From Verrucomicrobiota bacterium (lineage in GTDB: Bacteria; Verrucomicrobiota; Verrucomicrobiia; Verrucomicrobiales; V1-33): a DNA stretch of 38,991 bases. The stretch's first letter is position 1, and each line of letters begins with the position of its first letter. Location of the stretch: the NCBI GenBank assembly GCA_003402705.1, contig QQNF01000037.1, forward strand, positions 1-38,991. The letters run 5' to 3'. Positions 8,982 to 17,649 of the stretch are shown one piece after another. Both the position numbers and the translations under genes were made by a program. Below the pieces are notes generated by a model that was not told the origin of the DNA, searched no databases, and worked only from the letters and a program-made list of their open reading frames with translations.

Positions 8982-9344
8982 TCAGGGTTTGAAGAACGAA
9001 TCCTTGATCGGATCCAGATACGCCAGGCAGAACAGAAACATCATCGCCGCAAAGAAAATCATCGTGAACAGCAGCGTCTTGTAGATCAGCCCCCGCTCGT
9101 GATTAAGGTGCATGAAGATCAGCCCCACCAGCGACACCTTCACCGTCGCAATCAGCAACCCGAGCGCAATGTTCAGGTGAATGTCCCCAAGGTCCACCTT
9201 GTAGGCAACAAACACAGTGATGATCGTGCCGAGAATCAGTGCCCCGCCCACCATCAGGTAAGTGCGGATCGCTTTCCCGAAATCAATCGGATGATCGTGA
9301 GAATCGTGCCCCGAAGGGTCGTCGTGTGAAGAATCCATGGCCAT
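8982..9344 (-). CDS. coxD: Cytochrome c oxidase subunit IV (bacterial caa3/bo3-type)
   Basis: A 120-residue protein with three hydrophobic helices (about 28-50, 57-78 and 90-110), the layout of prokaryotic oxidase subunit IV (CyoD/CtaF-like). The conserved middle part LLIATVKVSLVGLIFMHLNHE is characteristic. The N-terminus is His/Asp-rich (HDSHDH), echoing the CoxA N-terminus. It starts 7 bases after coxC. An ATG two codons further in is equally possible. The family role is structural support of subunit I; no cofactor is expected. Confidence 0.85.
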   Translation of the reverse strand: MAMDSSHDDPSGHDSHDHPIDFGKAIRTYLMVGGALILGTIITVFVAYKVDLGDIHLNIALGLLIATVKVSLVGLIFMHLNHERGLIYKTLLFTMIFFAAMMFLFCLAYLDPIKDSFFKP

Positions 9345-9351
9345 GTGGGGC

Positions 9352-10803
9352 TTACATCAGATAGTAAAGAGGGAAGAGGAAGATCCAGACCAGATCGACA
9401 AAGTGCCAGAACAGGCCGCCGACCTCCACCCGGTTCGCAAGATGCTCGGGGTTCTCCCGGTACATCTTCTTCCCTGTAATCAGAAACCATCCCAGCACAA
9501 TTGCCCCGCCAATCACGTGCAGACCATGCAACCCCGTCATCAGGAAGTAAATCGCATAGTATGGACTCAGCGCCGGCGTGAAATTGGAATAAAACCGCTT
9601 CTCGCTCCTCGGTAGACTCACCGTCATGCTGTGATCGTGCAGCAGCTTGTGCGCATGTTCCTCTGGCAACACCTCTTCAAACTCAAACCGCAGGGACTCC
9701 CGGAGATTGTCCGGATCCGCATCAGCCGTCCCCGCGCGCTTCGGATACTTCTTCTTGAACTCCTCCGACTTCTCGTCGCGGTGACGGAGAAAGTCATCCT
9801 TCAGATCAGGATAGTACTTCCACACCAGCGCCTTCTCCGCATCCTTGTTCTTCCGCAGATCAATCAGGTCCGCATTGAACTCAATCGCGTCCGTCTCCAG
9901 CTTGCCCTGAAGCACCGTCGAATCCTTGAAGCTCATCTCAGCCTGCCCATACTTCGCCACACTGCTCTCCTTCGCAAGAAACAACAGCGGTTCACCCACC
10001 ACGTCCAGTTTCAGCGACTGCGTCAGATCCTCAGCCTTGGCCTTCTCGATCGCCACCTTGTTCGCCTCGTCCAGTTTCGCGTTGATCGCCGCCAGCGCCT
10101 CGTCATTCCCCTTGTTCGCCGCCTTCTCAATCTCATACGCCGTCACCATCCGGGACAGTTCCCCAGCAGCATCAAGCCACTTCCGCTTCTGCGCCTTCAG
10201 CCAGTCTTTCGACAGCACCACTTCCTTGCCCGACGGCGACTTGAACTTCAAATCCCCGTTCGCAGGCATCGCATACGGCAACTCGCCCTTCTTATCCCGC
10301 CGCTGATCAAGAAACTCAAGATTGCTGTTCCGCAGATCAATCACAATCGACTTCACCTCTCCAAACACAATCCGGTCCCCGTGGTTCTTCTCGTCCGCAT
10401 GAATCGGATGCCCGTTGATCACCGACCCATCCGTGAACTCAAAAGAGTAGTGCTGGAATTTGTGGTAGTACTCATACCCCTTGATCCCCATGAAACCCAG
10501 CGCGCAGCAGAGCGTGAAGATCATGTTGAACTGGAACCACCCGAACCGCCGCGCCTTCACCGCCGCCCAGGCCGCCACCACCGAAACCGACGACGCAATC
10601 AGCACCATCGTGTTGATGAATCCAGGCTTGACCTTCAGTTCATGAAACGGCCACGGAAAATCAGCCCCGATCCGCAAGAACACGTACGAGGAAAATAACC
10701 CCCCGAACAGCATCACCTCGGACGCAAGAAAGAGCCAGATGCCCACCTTGGCATTGTACAGGCCAGTGTCAGGCCGGGCATTTACAGTGTACGGAATCTC
10801 CAT
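9352..10803 (-). CDS. coxC: Cytochrome c oxidase subunit III with a large internal insertion
   Basis: Subunit III of the heme-copper oxidase, normally about 200 residues in its five-helix bacterial form; this one is 483. Helices 1-3 (about 20-45, 62-84 and 92-110, including SEVMLFGG) and helices 4-5 (about 412-442 and 463-482, with [11 protein letters not shown] and [17 protein letters not shown]) match the family. Between them, about residues 115-402 form a hydrophilic insertion rich in Lys, Glu, Asp and Ala, with likely coiled-coil stretches (about 195-262 and 300-380) and no transmembrane segment. The frame is open throughout, and base composition does not change visibly. The insertion joins helices 3 and 4, so it must protrude from one membrane face. 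Confidence 0.93.
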   Translation of the reverse strand: MEIPYTVNARPDTGLYNAKVGIWLFLASEVMLFGGLFSSYVFLRIGADFPWPFHELKVKPGFINTMVLIASSVSVVAAWAAVKARRFGWFQFNMIFTLCCALGFMGIKGYEYYHKFQHYSFEFTDGSVINGHPIHADEKNHGDRIVFGEVKSIVIDLRNSNLEFLDQRRDKKGELPYAMPANGDLKFKSPSGKEVVLSKDWLKAQKRKWLDAAGELSRMVTAYEIEKAANKGNDEALAAINAKLDEANKVAIEKAKAEDLTQSLKLDVVGEPLLFLAKESSVAKYGQAEMSFKDSTVLQGKLETDAIEFNADLIDLRKNKDAEKALVWKYYPDLKDDFLRHRDEKSEEFKKKYPKRAGTADADPDNLRESLRFEFEEVLPEEHAHKLLHDHSMTVSLPRSEKRFYSNFTPALSPYYAIYFLMTGLHGLHVIGGAIVLGWFLITGKKMYRENPEHLANRVEVGGLFWHFVDLVWIFLFPLYYLM

Positions 10804-10836
10804 CGGAAGTGGGCGGGAAAAGTGGGTTGCGGTCGC

Positions 10837-11046
10837 TCAGTGGGATGCCGGTACTTTCGCGGTCTCTGCAGCCTCGGTTTCCGTCACCGGTTCCCATTGA
10901 GGACTGTAGTCTTTCAGCGCACCAGGCACGCTGTATTCGTAAGGGCCACGGTATACCACCGGTTCCGTAAGGAAGTTGCCGTGCGGCGGCGGAGTCGGCG
11001 CACTCCACTCCAGCGTGGTCGCATTCCATGGATTGTCCGACGTCAC
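10837..11046 (-). CDS. C-terminal tail of CoxA, in frame after a TAG stop
   Basis: Sixty-nine codons beginning GTG at 11046, in the same frame as coxA and separated from its last sense codon by TAG-AAG only. The product (SDNPWNATTLEWSAPTPPP, then HGNF near residue 22) is the conserved C-terminal tail of bacterial oxidase subunit I, which normally follows the last helix without a break. It could be made by readthrough of the TAG, or as a separate peptide by reinitiation at the GTG, which has a purine-rich AAGGGCGGG just upstream. It may also be a dead remnant or a sequencing error. It ends with its own TGA, 33 bases before coxC. Confidence 0.75.
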   Translation of the reverse strand: MTSDNPWNATTLEWSAPTPPPHGNFLTEPVVYRGPYEYSVPGALKDYSPQWEPVTETEAAETAKVPASH

Positions 11047-11049
11047 CTT

Positions 11050-12732
11050 CTACCCGCCCTTGATCGACAGGAAGAAATTCACGATGAACGGAATCTGCGC
11101 TAGCCCAAGACCCCACGCACCCCACGAAATGATTTCGTTCAGATAGAAATACTTGTGCGCCGTGATCTCGAACACCTTGCCGCCATCATACCACCGACGA
11201 TGGAATCCAGCCATCCCCTGAATGAACATCGGAGCAAACAGCACGTTCATCATGATTAGTGACGGCCAGAAGTGCAGGTGCCCCAGCACCGTCCCCATCA
11301 TCCGCCCCGTCACCTTCGGATACCAATGGTAAATCCCAGCAAACAAGGCAAAAATCACACCGGGCGCCACAATGTAGTGAAAGTGCGCTATCACATAGTA
11401 GGTGTCGTGCAGGTAAAGGTCGATGAAACTGAACGCCAGCGGCAGCCCAGTCAGCCCCCCGATCCCGAACATCGGCAGAAACGCCGTCGCAAACAGCATC
11501 GGCACCGGAAACCGGATCGAACCACCCCACAGCGAAATCATCAGACAGGTCAGCAGAATCACCGACGGCACCGAAATCATCACCGTCGTAAACTGGAAAA
11601 ATGTCGCCACCACCGTGCCCATCCCCGTCAGATACATGTGGTGCGCCCAGACAATAAAACTCAGGAACGCCAGCGTCAGCACCGCATACACCATCGATTT
11701 GTATCCCCAGAGCGGCTTCCGCGTGTTGCAAGGAATGATCTCCGCTACAATCGCAATCCCCGGCAGCAGCAGCACATAAACCTCAGGGTGCGCAAGAAAC
11801 CAGAACAAGTGCTGGAATAGCACCGGATGACCACCACCCGACACATTCAGAATCCCAGACTCACTCGTCCAAAGTCCCGTCGGCAGGAAGAAGCTCGACT
11901 GAAATACCTGATCGCTCAACTGCATCAGCGCCGCCACCTCCAGCGGCGGGAACGCCAGCAGCAGCAGAAACGCGATCACAAACATCGCCCACGTGAAAAA
12001 CGGAAGTCTCATCCAAGTAAGCCCCTTGGCCCGCAGGTTGATCACCGTCGTCAGCACGTTCACAGATCCAAGCAGCGACGCGGAAATATTGAACACCATC
12101 GCAAAAAGCCATTGTGTCTGACCCGTCCAGAACCGCGCATCCGTGTTCCGCTGAACCACCGCCGCCAGCGGCGAATAATTCGTCCAGCCAGCCTGCGCCG
12201 CACCAGTCGGCAGCAGGAAGCTCGCCGTCATGAATACCCCGCTGATGAAGAATAACCAGTAACTCCACATGTTCAGCCTCGGAAACGCCATGTCCGGTGC
12301 CCCGATCTGCAACGGCATCACAAAATTCACAAACGCCGCAAACCCAAGCGGCACCACCCCGAAGAACACCATGATCGTTCCGTGCATCGCACCAAACATA
12401 TTGTACAACGACCCCGAAACCTTCCCGTCCGGTGCCCAGCGAGTCACGAAATCATCTCCGAAAAGCTGCAGAATCCAACTCAACCCGCCCGGGAGCGGCT
12501 CGCCCGGATGCGCAATGCTCCAGCGCATCACCAGCATCAGCATGAAGCCAAACGCCAGAAAAACCAGCCCGCTCACACCATACTGCACCCCGATCATTTT
12601 GTGATCGGTCGAAAATACATACTTCTTCAGAAACCCAGGATCATGATGGTCATGATGATCGTGTCCGTGATCGTGCCCGTGAGCGTCGTGGGTGTGGGAT
12701 TGTTCGGCGGTAGCAGCCATAGCAGGTGACAT
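11050..12732 (-). CDS. coxA: Cytochrome c oxidase subunit I (catalytic), ended early by in-frame TAG
   Basis: Catalytic heme a/heme a3-CuB subunit of an A1-type oxidase. With ATG at 12732 it has 560 residues. Visible ligands: heme a H117 and H452, heme a3 H450, CuB H315, H364 and H365, and the cross-linked Tyr319 in AHPEVY. The D-channel Asp147 (GAPDMAFPRLN) and Glu317 are present, so proton pumping residues are intact. Residues 13-30 are a His/Asp-rich extension with ten histidines. The frame ends with TAG at 11052-11050, directly after the last helix, while the usual C-terminal tail continues in frame downstream. It lies 50 bases after the cytochrome c gene. The core should be functional; the tail is detached unless the TAG is read through. 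Confidence 0.95.
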   Translation of the reverse strand: MSPAMAATAEQSHTHDAHGHDHGHDHHDHHDPGFLKKYVFSTDHKMIGVQYGVSGLVFLAFGFMLMLVMRWSIAHPGEPLPGGLSWILQLFGDDFVTRWAPDGKVSGSLYNMFGAMHGTIMVFFGVVPLGFAAFVNFVMPLQIGAPDMAFPRLNMWSYWLFFISGVFMTASFLLPTGAAQAGWTNYSPLAAVVQRNTDARFWTGQTQWLFAMVFNISASLLGSVNVLTTVINLRAKGLTWMRLPFFTWAMFVIAFLLLLAFPPLEVAALMQLSDQVFQSSFFLPTGLWTSESGILNVSGGGHPVLFQHLFWFLAHPEVYVLLLPGIAIVAEIIPCNTRKPLWGYKSMVYAVLTLAFLSFIVWAHHMYLTGMGTVVATFFQFTTVMISVPSVILLTCLMISLWGGSIRFPVPMLFATAFLPMFGIGGLTGLPLAFSFIDLYLHDTYYVIAHFHYIVAPGVIFALFAGIYHWYPKVTGRMMGTVLGHLHFWPSLIMMNVLFAPMFIQGMAGFHRRWYDGGKVFEITAHKYFYLNEIISWGAWGLGLAQIPFIVNFFLSIKGG

Positions 12733-12782
12733 TTCGGGTTTCTTGCGTTGTTTGACGCGCGGCAGTCTAATGGTGAAATTGG

Positions 12783-13553
12783 TTACTTCTTGGCAGCAGG
12801 GGCAGCCTCCGCAGCTCCTCCCGCTGCCTTCGCTATTTTTGCCGGCCACTCCGACGGCACACAGGCCGCATCCGCAGCAATCGCCGCTTCCAGTTCTCCC
12901 TCCGTCCACGATGCCTGACGCACGATCTCCACCTTCACGGAGGCCACCTGGTCATCGTAGATCAACGGGGCCTTGTTACCCCATTCATTACGAATGTAAG
13001 ACGCAACCTGGGCGATTTGTTTATTGTTCAGCGCCGTCCCTTGGGCGGGCATCTGGCCATTGTAAGTCTTCCCAAGAACGCTGAATTGTCCTCCAATCCC
13101 GTAAAGCAGAATCGCAATCAGGCGCTTGTCGCTCGCCGTCACCCAATCCGAGCCCTTGAGCGGTGGAAACTGCCCCGCCACCCCTTCGCCACTCGCCTGA
13201 TGGCACCCGACGCAGTTGCCCGCACCAGTGTACACCGCCTTGCCCGCAGCAAGCCAGTTCGCATCCTGCCGAAGCTCTTCGTCGCTCATCGCCGCTCCAC
13301 CACCACTGCTGCCTTCCGGATACTGCAGCGCATACTGATACCCTCTAATGTTGGCGATCGAGGAATCAGTACCCGTGTTCTGCCCGAAATACGCTCCTGC
13401 GATGATCGTCACAATCCCCGTGGCCACCACGACCCAAAGGGAAACCGGCGTACCACCAACCGCCGTCGCCTCGCGCTCGCGCGCCGCGGCCGCATGCATA
13501 GTTGCAACGTTCGCGGTCCGGGCGTAGTCAATGTTCTCAGGGGAAGAAGCCAT
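12783..13553 (-). CDS. Membrane-anchored monoheme cytochrome c
   Basis: A 256-residue cytochrome with one N-terminal membrane helix (about 37-55) and a periplasmic class I heme c domain. The heme site is C114-V-G-C-H118 and the likely sixth ligand is M168 in NGQMPAQG. The domain resembles one heme domain of the CcoP (cbb3 subunit III) family. ATG at 13553 is chosen over an upstream start overlapping the previous gene. It follows the CcoO-like gene by 22 bases and precedes coxA by 50, so it is well placed to carry electrons from ACIII to the CuA centre of CoxB. The C-terminus is Ala-rich. Confidence 0.88.
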   Translation of the reverse strand: MASSPENIDYARTANVATMHAAAAREREATAVGGTPVSLWVVVATGIVTIIAGAYFGQNTGTDSSIANIRGYQYALQYPEGSSGGGAAMSDEELRQDANWLAAGKAVYTGAGNCVGCHQASGEGVAGQFPPLKGSDWVTASDKRLIAILLYGIGGQFSVLGKTYNGQMPAQGTALNNKQIAQVASYIRNEWGNKAPLIYDDQVASVKVEIVRQASWTEGELEAAIAADAACVPSEWPAKIAKAAGGAAEAAPAAKK

Positions 13554-13575
13554 ATGCTTGAAATTCGCGGGTGCT

Positions 13576-14340
13576 TTACTTGGTCGCAGGTGCTTGTGGC
13601 GGGGTTCCAGCAATCGCCGCCGGCAGCGGAGCGTCTCTCTTCAGCCCAAGCAGGTACTCGACCAGCGCCTTGGCCTCATCAGTAGGTACGATCTCCATCC
13701 CCACCTCCAGCAGCAGATTCGCAGGAATCACCAGCGCGTCCGCACTGCCTTCAGGCTTCTCCTTCTTCACCTCCTTGAACAGATGCTTGAATGATGGACT
13801 CGTCGACCAACCCCGCAACGACCGCGGCGCATAAAAATGCTGGTACAGCGCGTTCACCTTCACCGCATCAGGACGCCCGTCCTTGTCCAGATACCGGTAA
13901 CCCGCGTTCGCAAGGTCTGGCCCGATCCGCCGGATCCCGAACATCGCAAAATCCTCATGCATATAGTCCCACGGATGGGTCTGCCGCACCGCCACCGGTT
14001 GATCCTTCGCATACTCCTGCTCCCGCCCGGATCCCTTCTTGAACTGATCAATCCCAGCATAGTCCGGACGCACGACCTGAGTGTGACACTGCGCGCATCC
14101 TTCCTGAATGTACACCAGTTCCCCTCGCTTCCGATCCCCGGAATAATTCACAGGATAGTACAACCCCTTCATCTCCTCAGGATCCTTGGGAGGAGCCGCA
14201 GGATTCGCCGGATCAGGAACCGATTGGTAGGCCACTGCATGACGGCCTCGCTCCGTGCCGTAAGGCAGCAGGGTCATGACAACCGTCGGCACGCCAACGC
14301 AGGCGCCCATCGTCAGGATGAATGATTTCAGACTGTTCAT
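13576..14340 (-). CDS. CcoO-like monoheme cytochrome c
   Basis: A 254-residue protein related to cbb3 oxidase subunit II (CcoO/FixO). It has an N-terminal membrane anchor (about 7-27), the heme motif C82-A-Q-C-H86 followed by TQVVRP, the segment RRIGPDLANAGYRY (about 137-150) and the C-terminal VPTDEAKALVEYLLGL. The position where CcoO proteins carry the axial methionine (an MP motif before the LF end) reads STSPSFKHLF, without Met, so the sixth heme ligand is uncertain. The ATG at 14340 overlaps the stop of the CcoN-like gene by ATGA, so the two are translationally coupled, as ccoN and ccoO usually are. Confidence 0.85.
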   Translation of the reverse strand: MNSLKSFILTMGACVGVPTVVMTLLPYGTERGRHAVAYQSVPDPANPAAPPKDPEEMKGLYYPVNYSGDRKRGELVYIQEGCAQCHTQVVRPDYAGIDQFKKGSGREQEYAKDQPVAVRQTHPWDYMHEDFAMFGIRRIGPDLANAGYRYLDKDGRPDAVKVNALYQHFYAPRSLRGWSTSPSFKHLFKEVKKEKPEGSADALVIPANLLLEVGMEIVPTDEAKALVEYLLGLKRDAPLPAAIAGTPPQAPATK

Positions 14341-15827
14341 GCCTCTGCTCCTTCGGTGGTGATAACAAGTTCCGCCGTCTCGTAAGGCGTGGGTTGGTGA
14401 ATCAGCGTCGGCGTCCCGGCCTTGCGGCCTCGATTCATGACCATAAGGACAAGCTGATGAATGAAGATGAAGTTCGCCGCAACTAGGAATGCCCAGAGGA
14501 AAATCCGTCCCACCAGATACCCCTTCGAGAACATCACCGCCGTCTCGAAACTCGATTCCCACTCATCAATCGCCGACCCATGCGAAACCCCAGCAATCAG
14601 CAGCAGCGAACATAGCCCGATGATCGCATAGGCACTCAGCCAGAAATGCAGCCGGATCCGCGACCCGCTCACCCATTCGCACGCCGTGATCCGCGGGACA
14701 ATGAAATAAATCGCTCCGAACATCGCCATCGTGAAGAACATGTACGTACCCATCATCATCACCCCATCCTGCGCAAAACTCAGGAAGGTGTACCGACTCA
14801 ATGACATTGATCCAAGCACCGCGGACGCCACGCACGTGCACACATAACCCACCGCAGCGAAAAACGTGAACCGAAGGCTCGGACTCACGTTCACCAGTTC
14901 GTGTGCACCCCGCACCGTCTGGTAATGATTCAGACACACCGCCAGCATCGGAATCAGCAGCAGAATCTGCGCTGTCCCCGCCACCGCAGGAATCCACGCA
15001 GGTACCGGACCGCCAATCAGTTCCTGAGCTCCCGCCCACGGAGCCAGCACTAGTAGCGACCAGAAAGCAAAACTACTCAGATTATAACTGTGAATCGCCT
15101 TCCCGGTGATCTTCGGAATGACGAAGTACGCACTCGCCAGCCCAACCGGCACCATCCAGAGGAAGGTGACCCCGTTGGCATACCACGAAGCAACCACCGG
15201 CCCGGCTACCCCGGCCTTCTTGAACACATTCAGCAGCACGTTCGCCACCAGATACATCCACGGCCACGTGAAACACGCCGCAAGAATATACCATTGCGAG
15301 ATATACCCGCTGCCCGGACGCCGCGCAGAATACATCACCACCAGCCACACCACAATCAGCAGATAGGCCGCCAGCAGCAGCGGCCACACCATCGCCGGAA
15401 ACTCCAGCAGCTTCATGTGCAGATTACCCTGCCCACCAAGAATGCCCGCCACCCCGAGCGTGACCCCAAGATTCCAGAAATGGCCGGCCACAATCAGCGT
15501 GACAGGATTCCTTAGTTCGGTGCGGCACAGCCGCGCCATGATCCAGATCATTACCCCAAACCCAGCCTGATAGGCCCAGCCGTAAACCAATGCGTTCACA
15601 AACGCCGGCTGCACCCTCGCAAGATTCAGCACTTCATACTTGAACGCACCTGTCACCACAAACTTCAGAGAAGCAAGCAGGCCAAGTAACGTCGCCACCA
15701 GCAGCCATGCCGCACCACTGGTGAAAAAGAATAGAACCGGCAGGCGCGTCGACTTGTCGATCGCAGCACGCTGCAGAATATCCTCCGGGGTGACTCCGGG
15801 GGGCAGGGATGGAGTTTCCTGACTCAT
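14337..15827 (-). CDS. CcoN-like membrane protein lacking the heme and copper ligands
   Basis: A 496-residue protein with about twelve hydrophobic helices that aligns with cbb3 oxidase subunit I (CcoN/FixN). The metal sites are gone. The WYGHNA region reads WYANG (215-219). WAGPHHLHYT reads WAGAQELIGG (264-273). SHYTDWTIGHVHSG reads SRYTFLSFAQDG (344-355), and the helix-2 region RPLHTS reads QPAFVN (73-78). Thus the three CuB histidines, the heme b3 ligand and both heme b ligands appear absent, while surrounding residues (IPKITGKAIHSYNLS, FGAIYFIVPRIT) are kept. It cannot be a normal oxygen reductase subunit. Followed by a coupled CcoO-like gene and sitting between ACIII and the A-type oxidase, it may be a scaffold for cytochromes; this is inference. 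Confidence 0.88.
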   Translation of the reverse strand: MSQETPSLPPGVTPEDILQRAAIDKSTRLPVLFFFTSGAAWLLVATLLGLLASLKFVVTGAFKYEVLNLARVQPAFVNALVYGWAYQAGFGVMIWIMARLCRTELRNPVTLIVAGHFWNLGVTLGVAGILGGQGNLHMKLLEFPAMVWPLLLAAYLLIVVWLVVMYSARRPGSGYISQWYILAACFTWPWMYLVANVLLNVFKKAGVAGPVVASWYANGVTFLWMVPVGLASAYFVIPKITGKAIHSYNLSSFAFWSLLVLAPWAGAQELIGGPVPAWIPAVAGTAQILLLIPMLAVCLNHYQTVRGAHELVNVSPSLRFTFFAAVGYVCTCVASAVLGSMSLSRYTFLSFAQDGVMMMGTYMFFTMAMFGAIYFIVPRITACEWVSGSRIRLHFWLSAYAIIGLCSLLLIAGVSHGSAIDEWESSFETAVMFSKGYLVGRIFLWAFLVAANFIFIHQLVLMVMNRGRKAGTPTLIHQPTPYETAELVITTEGAEA

Positions 15828-15860
15828 GGGCGGAAAAATCGAATCGCTCCGGGTTGCGGG

Positions 15861-16265
15861 TTACTTGCCTTCGAACTTGGAAAGGTTGGGATCATGTGTC
15901 GTGGCTGCCTCTTTGGCCGTCGCTTCAGGTGTCTTCAGTGGGCCCGGACTGGGCTTTTGCGATTTCAGCACTCCAGCCGCGTACCCCACAATCACATCCG
16001 CAGGCAGGCGCACCGTCGTTCCCGCCTCCACCTCAGCCGCCGTGCTGTACTCCTTGTTCTGGTCCGTCACCACCGATTTCGCAATTTCTGCCCGGGCAGC
16101 CCCAGCCCCACCATCGCTCGCAGCTCCGTCAGAAGGGAGCGCCAACCAGCGGTAAACCGCCAGCAGCACGGCCACCGCTGCAATGGCCCCGAACGCTCCC
16201 CAGAACGTGAGGAATCGGGTGCCGAGGGTGTCTCCAGGATGTTCTTGCATGGAATTAGCAGCCAT
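15861..16265 (-). CDS. Small membrane-anchored protein between actF and the CcoN-like gene
   Basis: A 134-residue protein with one membrane helix (about 19-41) and a hydrophilic, Ala/Gly-rich domain, probably periplasmic, ending in NLSKFEGK. It has no cysteine or heme motif. It starts 5 bases after actF and ends 33 bases before the CcoN-like gene, so it is probably co-translated. A second ATG five codons in (16250) is possible. I recognise no family; given its place it may be an accessory subunit joining ACIII to the downstream proteins. Confidence 0.65.
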   Translation of the reverse strand: MAANSMQEHPGDTLGTRFLTFWGAFGAIAAVAVLLAVYRWLALPSDGAASDGGAGAARAEIAKSVVTDQNKEYSTAAEVEAGTTVRLPADVIVGYAAGVLKSQKPSPGPLKTPEATAKEAATTHDPNLSKFEGK

Positions 16266-16270
16266 TGGGA

Positions 16271-17632
16271 TTAGTTCATCACGTTGACCGACTCTTCGAG
16301 TCGCGGGTCACCGCACGGATAAATACTGTGCTTCGCCAGATTCCGCAGCAGCACAAAACCATAAAGCCCTGCGAACGTGACCAGCGCAATCACATCAAAG
16401 GCGACATCGCGGATCCACGTCACCGAACTCGTCGCAGATGACGCGTCGTAGAGAGCCCGGCCGCGCTCGGGAACCACCATCCAGTAGATCTCAAGAATGT
16501 GCACACAGAGAATGAAGGCCGCACAGGCCATGATGTATCCGACTTCCCGCTTCGCATTCCGACGCAGGAGCAGCACAAACGGCAGCGCAAAATGCAGAAA
16601 GACCAGCCCAAGACTCGCATACCACCACCCATTCGTATTCCGGATGGCATAAAACTGGGTCTCCTCGGGGATGTTCGCATACCAGATCAGGAAAAACTGG
16701 CTGAATGCAATGTACGCCCAGAACACCGTGAACGCGAACATCAGCTTGCCCATGAGGTGAAAATGCTCCGGAGAAACAATGTGCTTCAAGTGCCCCGTCT
16801 TCACCAGCGTTCCCACCACCAGAATGATCACCGCCATCGAAGCCAGCGCCGATCCAGCAAACACGTTGACTCCAAACATCGTCGAGAACCATTTGTAGTT
16901 CATGCTCTTCACCCAGTCGATCGACGCAAAGGTCGAACAAAGAGCAAAAACAACCATCAGCCCGCTCGCCCATCGGCGCGCCTTATACGTCGGTGCCACG
17001 TCACCGGTTCCATCCTGCGAAACCGACAGTCCCAGCATCTTGCGCGCAGCAAGAATCAGTGACGCAAAAATGATCAGATACCGATAGTCCCAGCCCGGCA
17101 GGAGGTTCCACCCGATGTGCAGGTACGGAAACTTCTTATACAGCAGCAGGGTCTCATGATTCGCTCCCAGCGCATCGTGGAGTGACAACCCCTTCGCTTC
17201 CGGAGACGGATGGGCCAGTACATCCTGATGCAGCCCGATCCATTCCCACAGGTGCTTGGTCCACTCCGGTTTCGCAGCCAGCGGCAGCATCGGCGTGAAC
17301 AACGGCAATCCCAGCAGAAACAGCAGCCCAAATGACTGGGCAACCGTCTCGGGAACGCGGCGGATCGCCACTCCCCACGACGAATTCGACGCACTGTGCA
17401 GCAGAACCCAGAAAAGGGCTCCCGCCGTCACCGTGAAAAACACCTCAAATGCAAACAGATAACTGAAGGCAAAAGCACTCGCCCGCTCCCCTCCAAGGAG
17501 AAACAGAAGAATCGATACCGCCAGACCGGCACCGCCGGCCCCAAGCAAAATGCTCTTCCACTGCGCAAACTTGCTCGACTGCAGTTGCTCGCCGTCGGCT
17601 GGGAGATCGGAAACCTCAACGTGATGACTCAT
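16271..17632 (-). CDS. actF: Alternative complex III subunit ActF (NrfD-like)
   Basis: Integral membrane subunit of alternative complex III, 453 residues with about ten helices, paralogous to ActC (NrfD/PsrC-like). Family features include the helix around SYLFAFEVFFTVTAGALFW near residues 57-75 and the SSWGVAIRRVPE turn. It starts 17 bases after actE and is the last of the six canonical act genes here. In known ACIII structures ActC and ActF lie side by side in the membrane and contact the heme and iron-sulfur subunits. Length and layout are normal. Confidence 0.9.
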   Translation of the reverse strand: MSHHVEVSDLPADGEQLQSSKFAQWKSILLGAGGAGLAVSILLFLLGGERASAFAFSYLFAFEVFFTVTAGALFWVLLHSASNSSWGVAIRRVPETVAQSFGLLFLLGLPLFTPMLPLAAKPEWTKHLWEWIGLHQDVLAHPSPEAKGLSLHDALGANHETLLLYKKFPYLHIGWNLLPGWDYRYLIIFASLILAARKMLGLSVSQDGTGDVAPTYKARRWASGLMVVFALCSTFASIDWVKSMNYKWFSTMFGVNVFAGSALASMAVIILVVGTLVKTGHLKHIVSPEHFHLMGKLMFAFTVFWAYIAFSQFFLIWYANIPEETQFYAIRNTNGWWYASLGLVFLHFALPFVLLLRRNAKREVGYIMACAAFILCVHILEIYWMVVPERGRALYDASSATSSVTWIRDVAFDVIALVTFAGLYGFVLLRNLAKHSIYPCGDPRLEESVNVMN

Positions 17633-17649
17633 GTCAGGGAAATGGTTGA

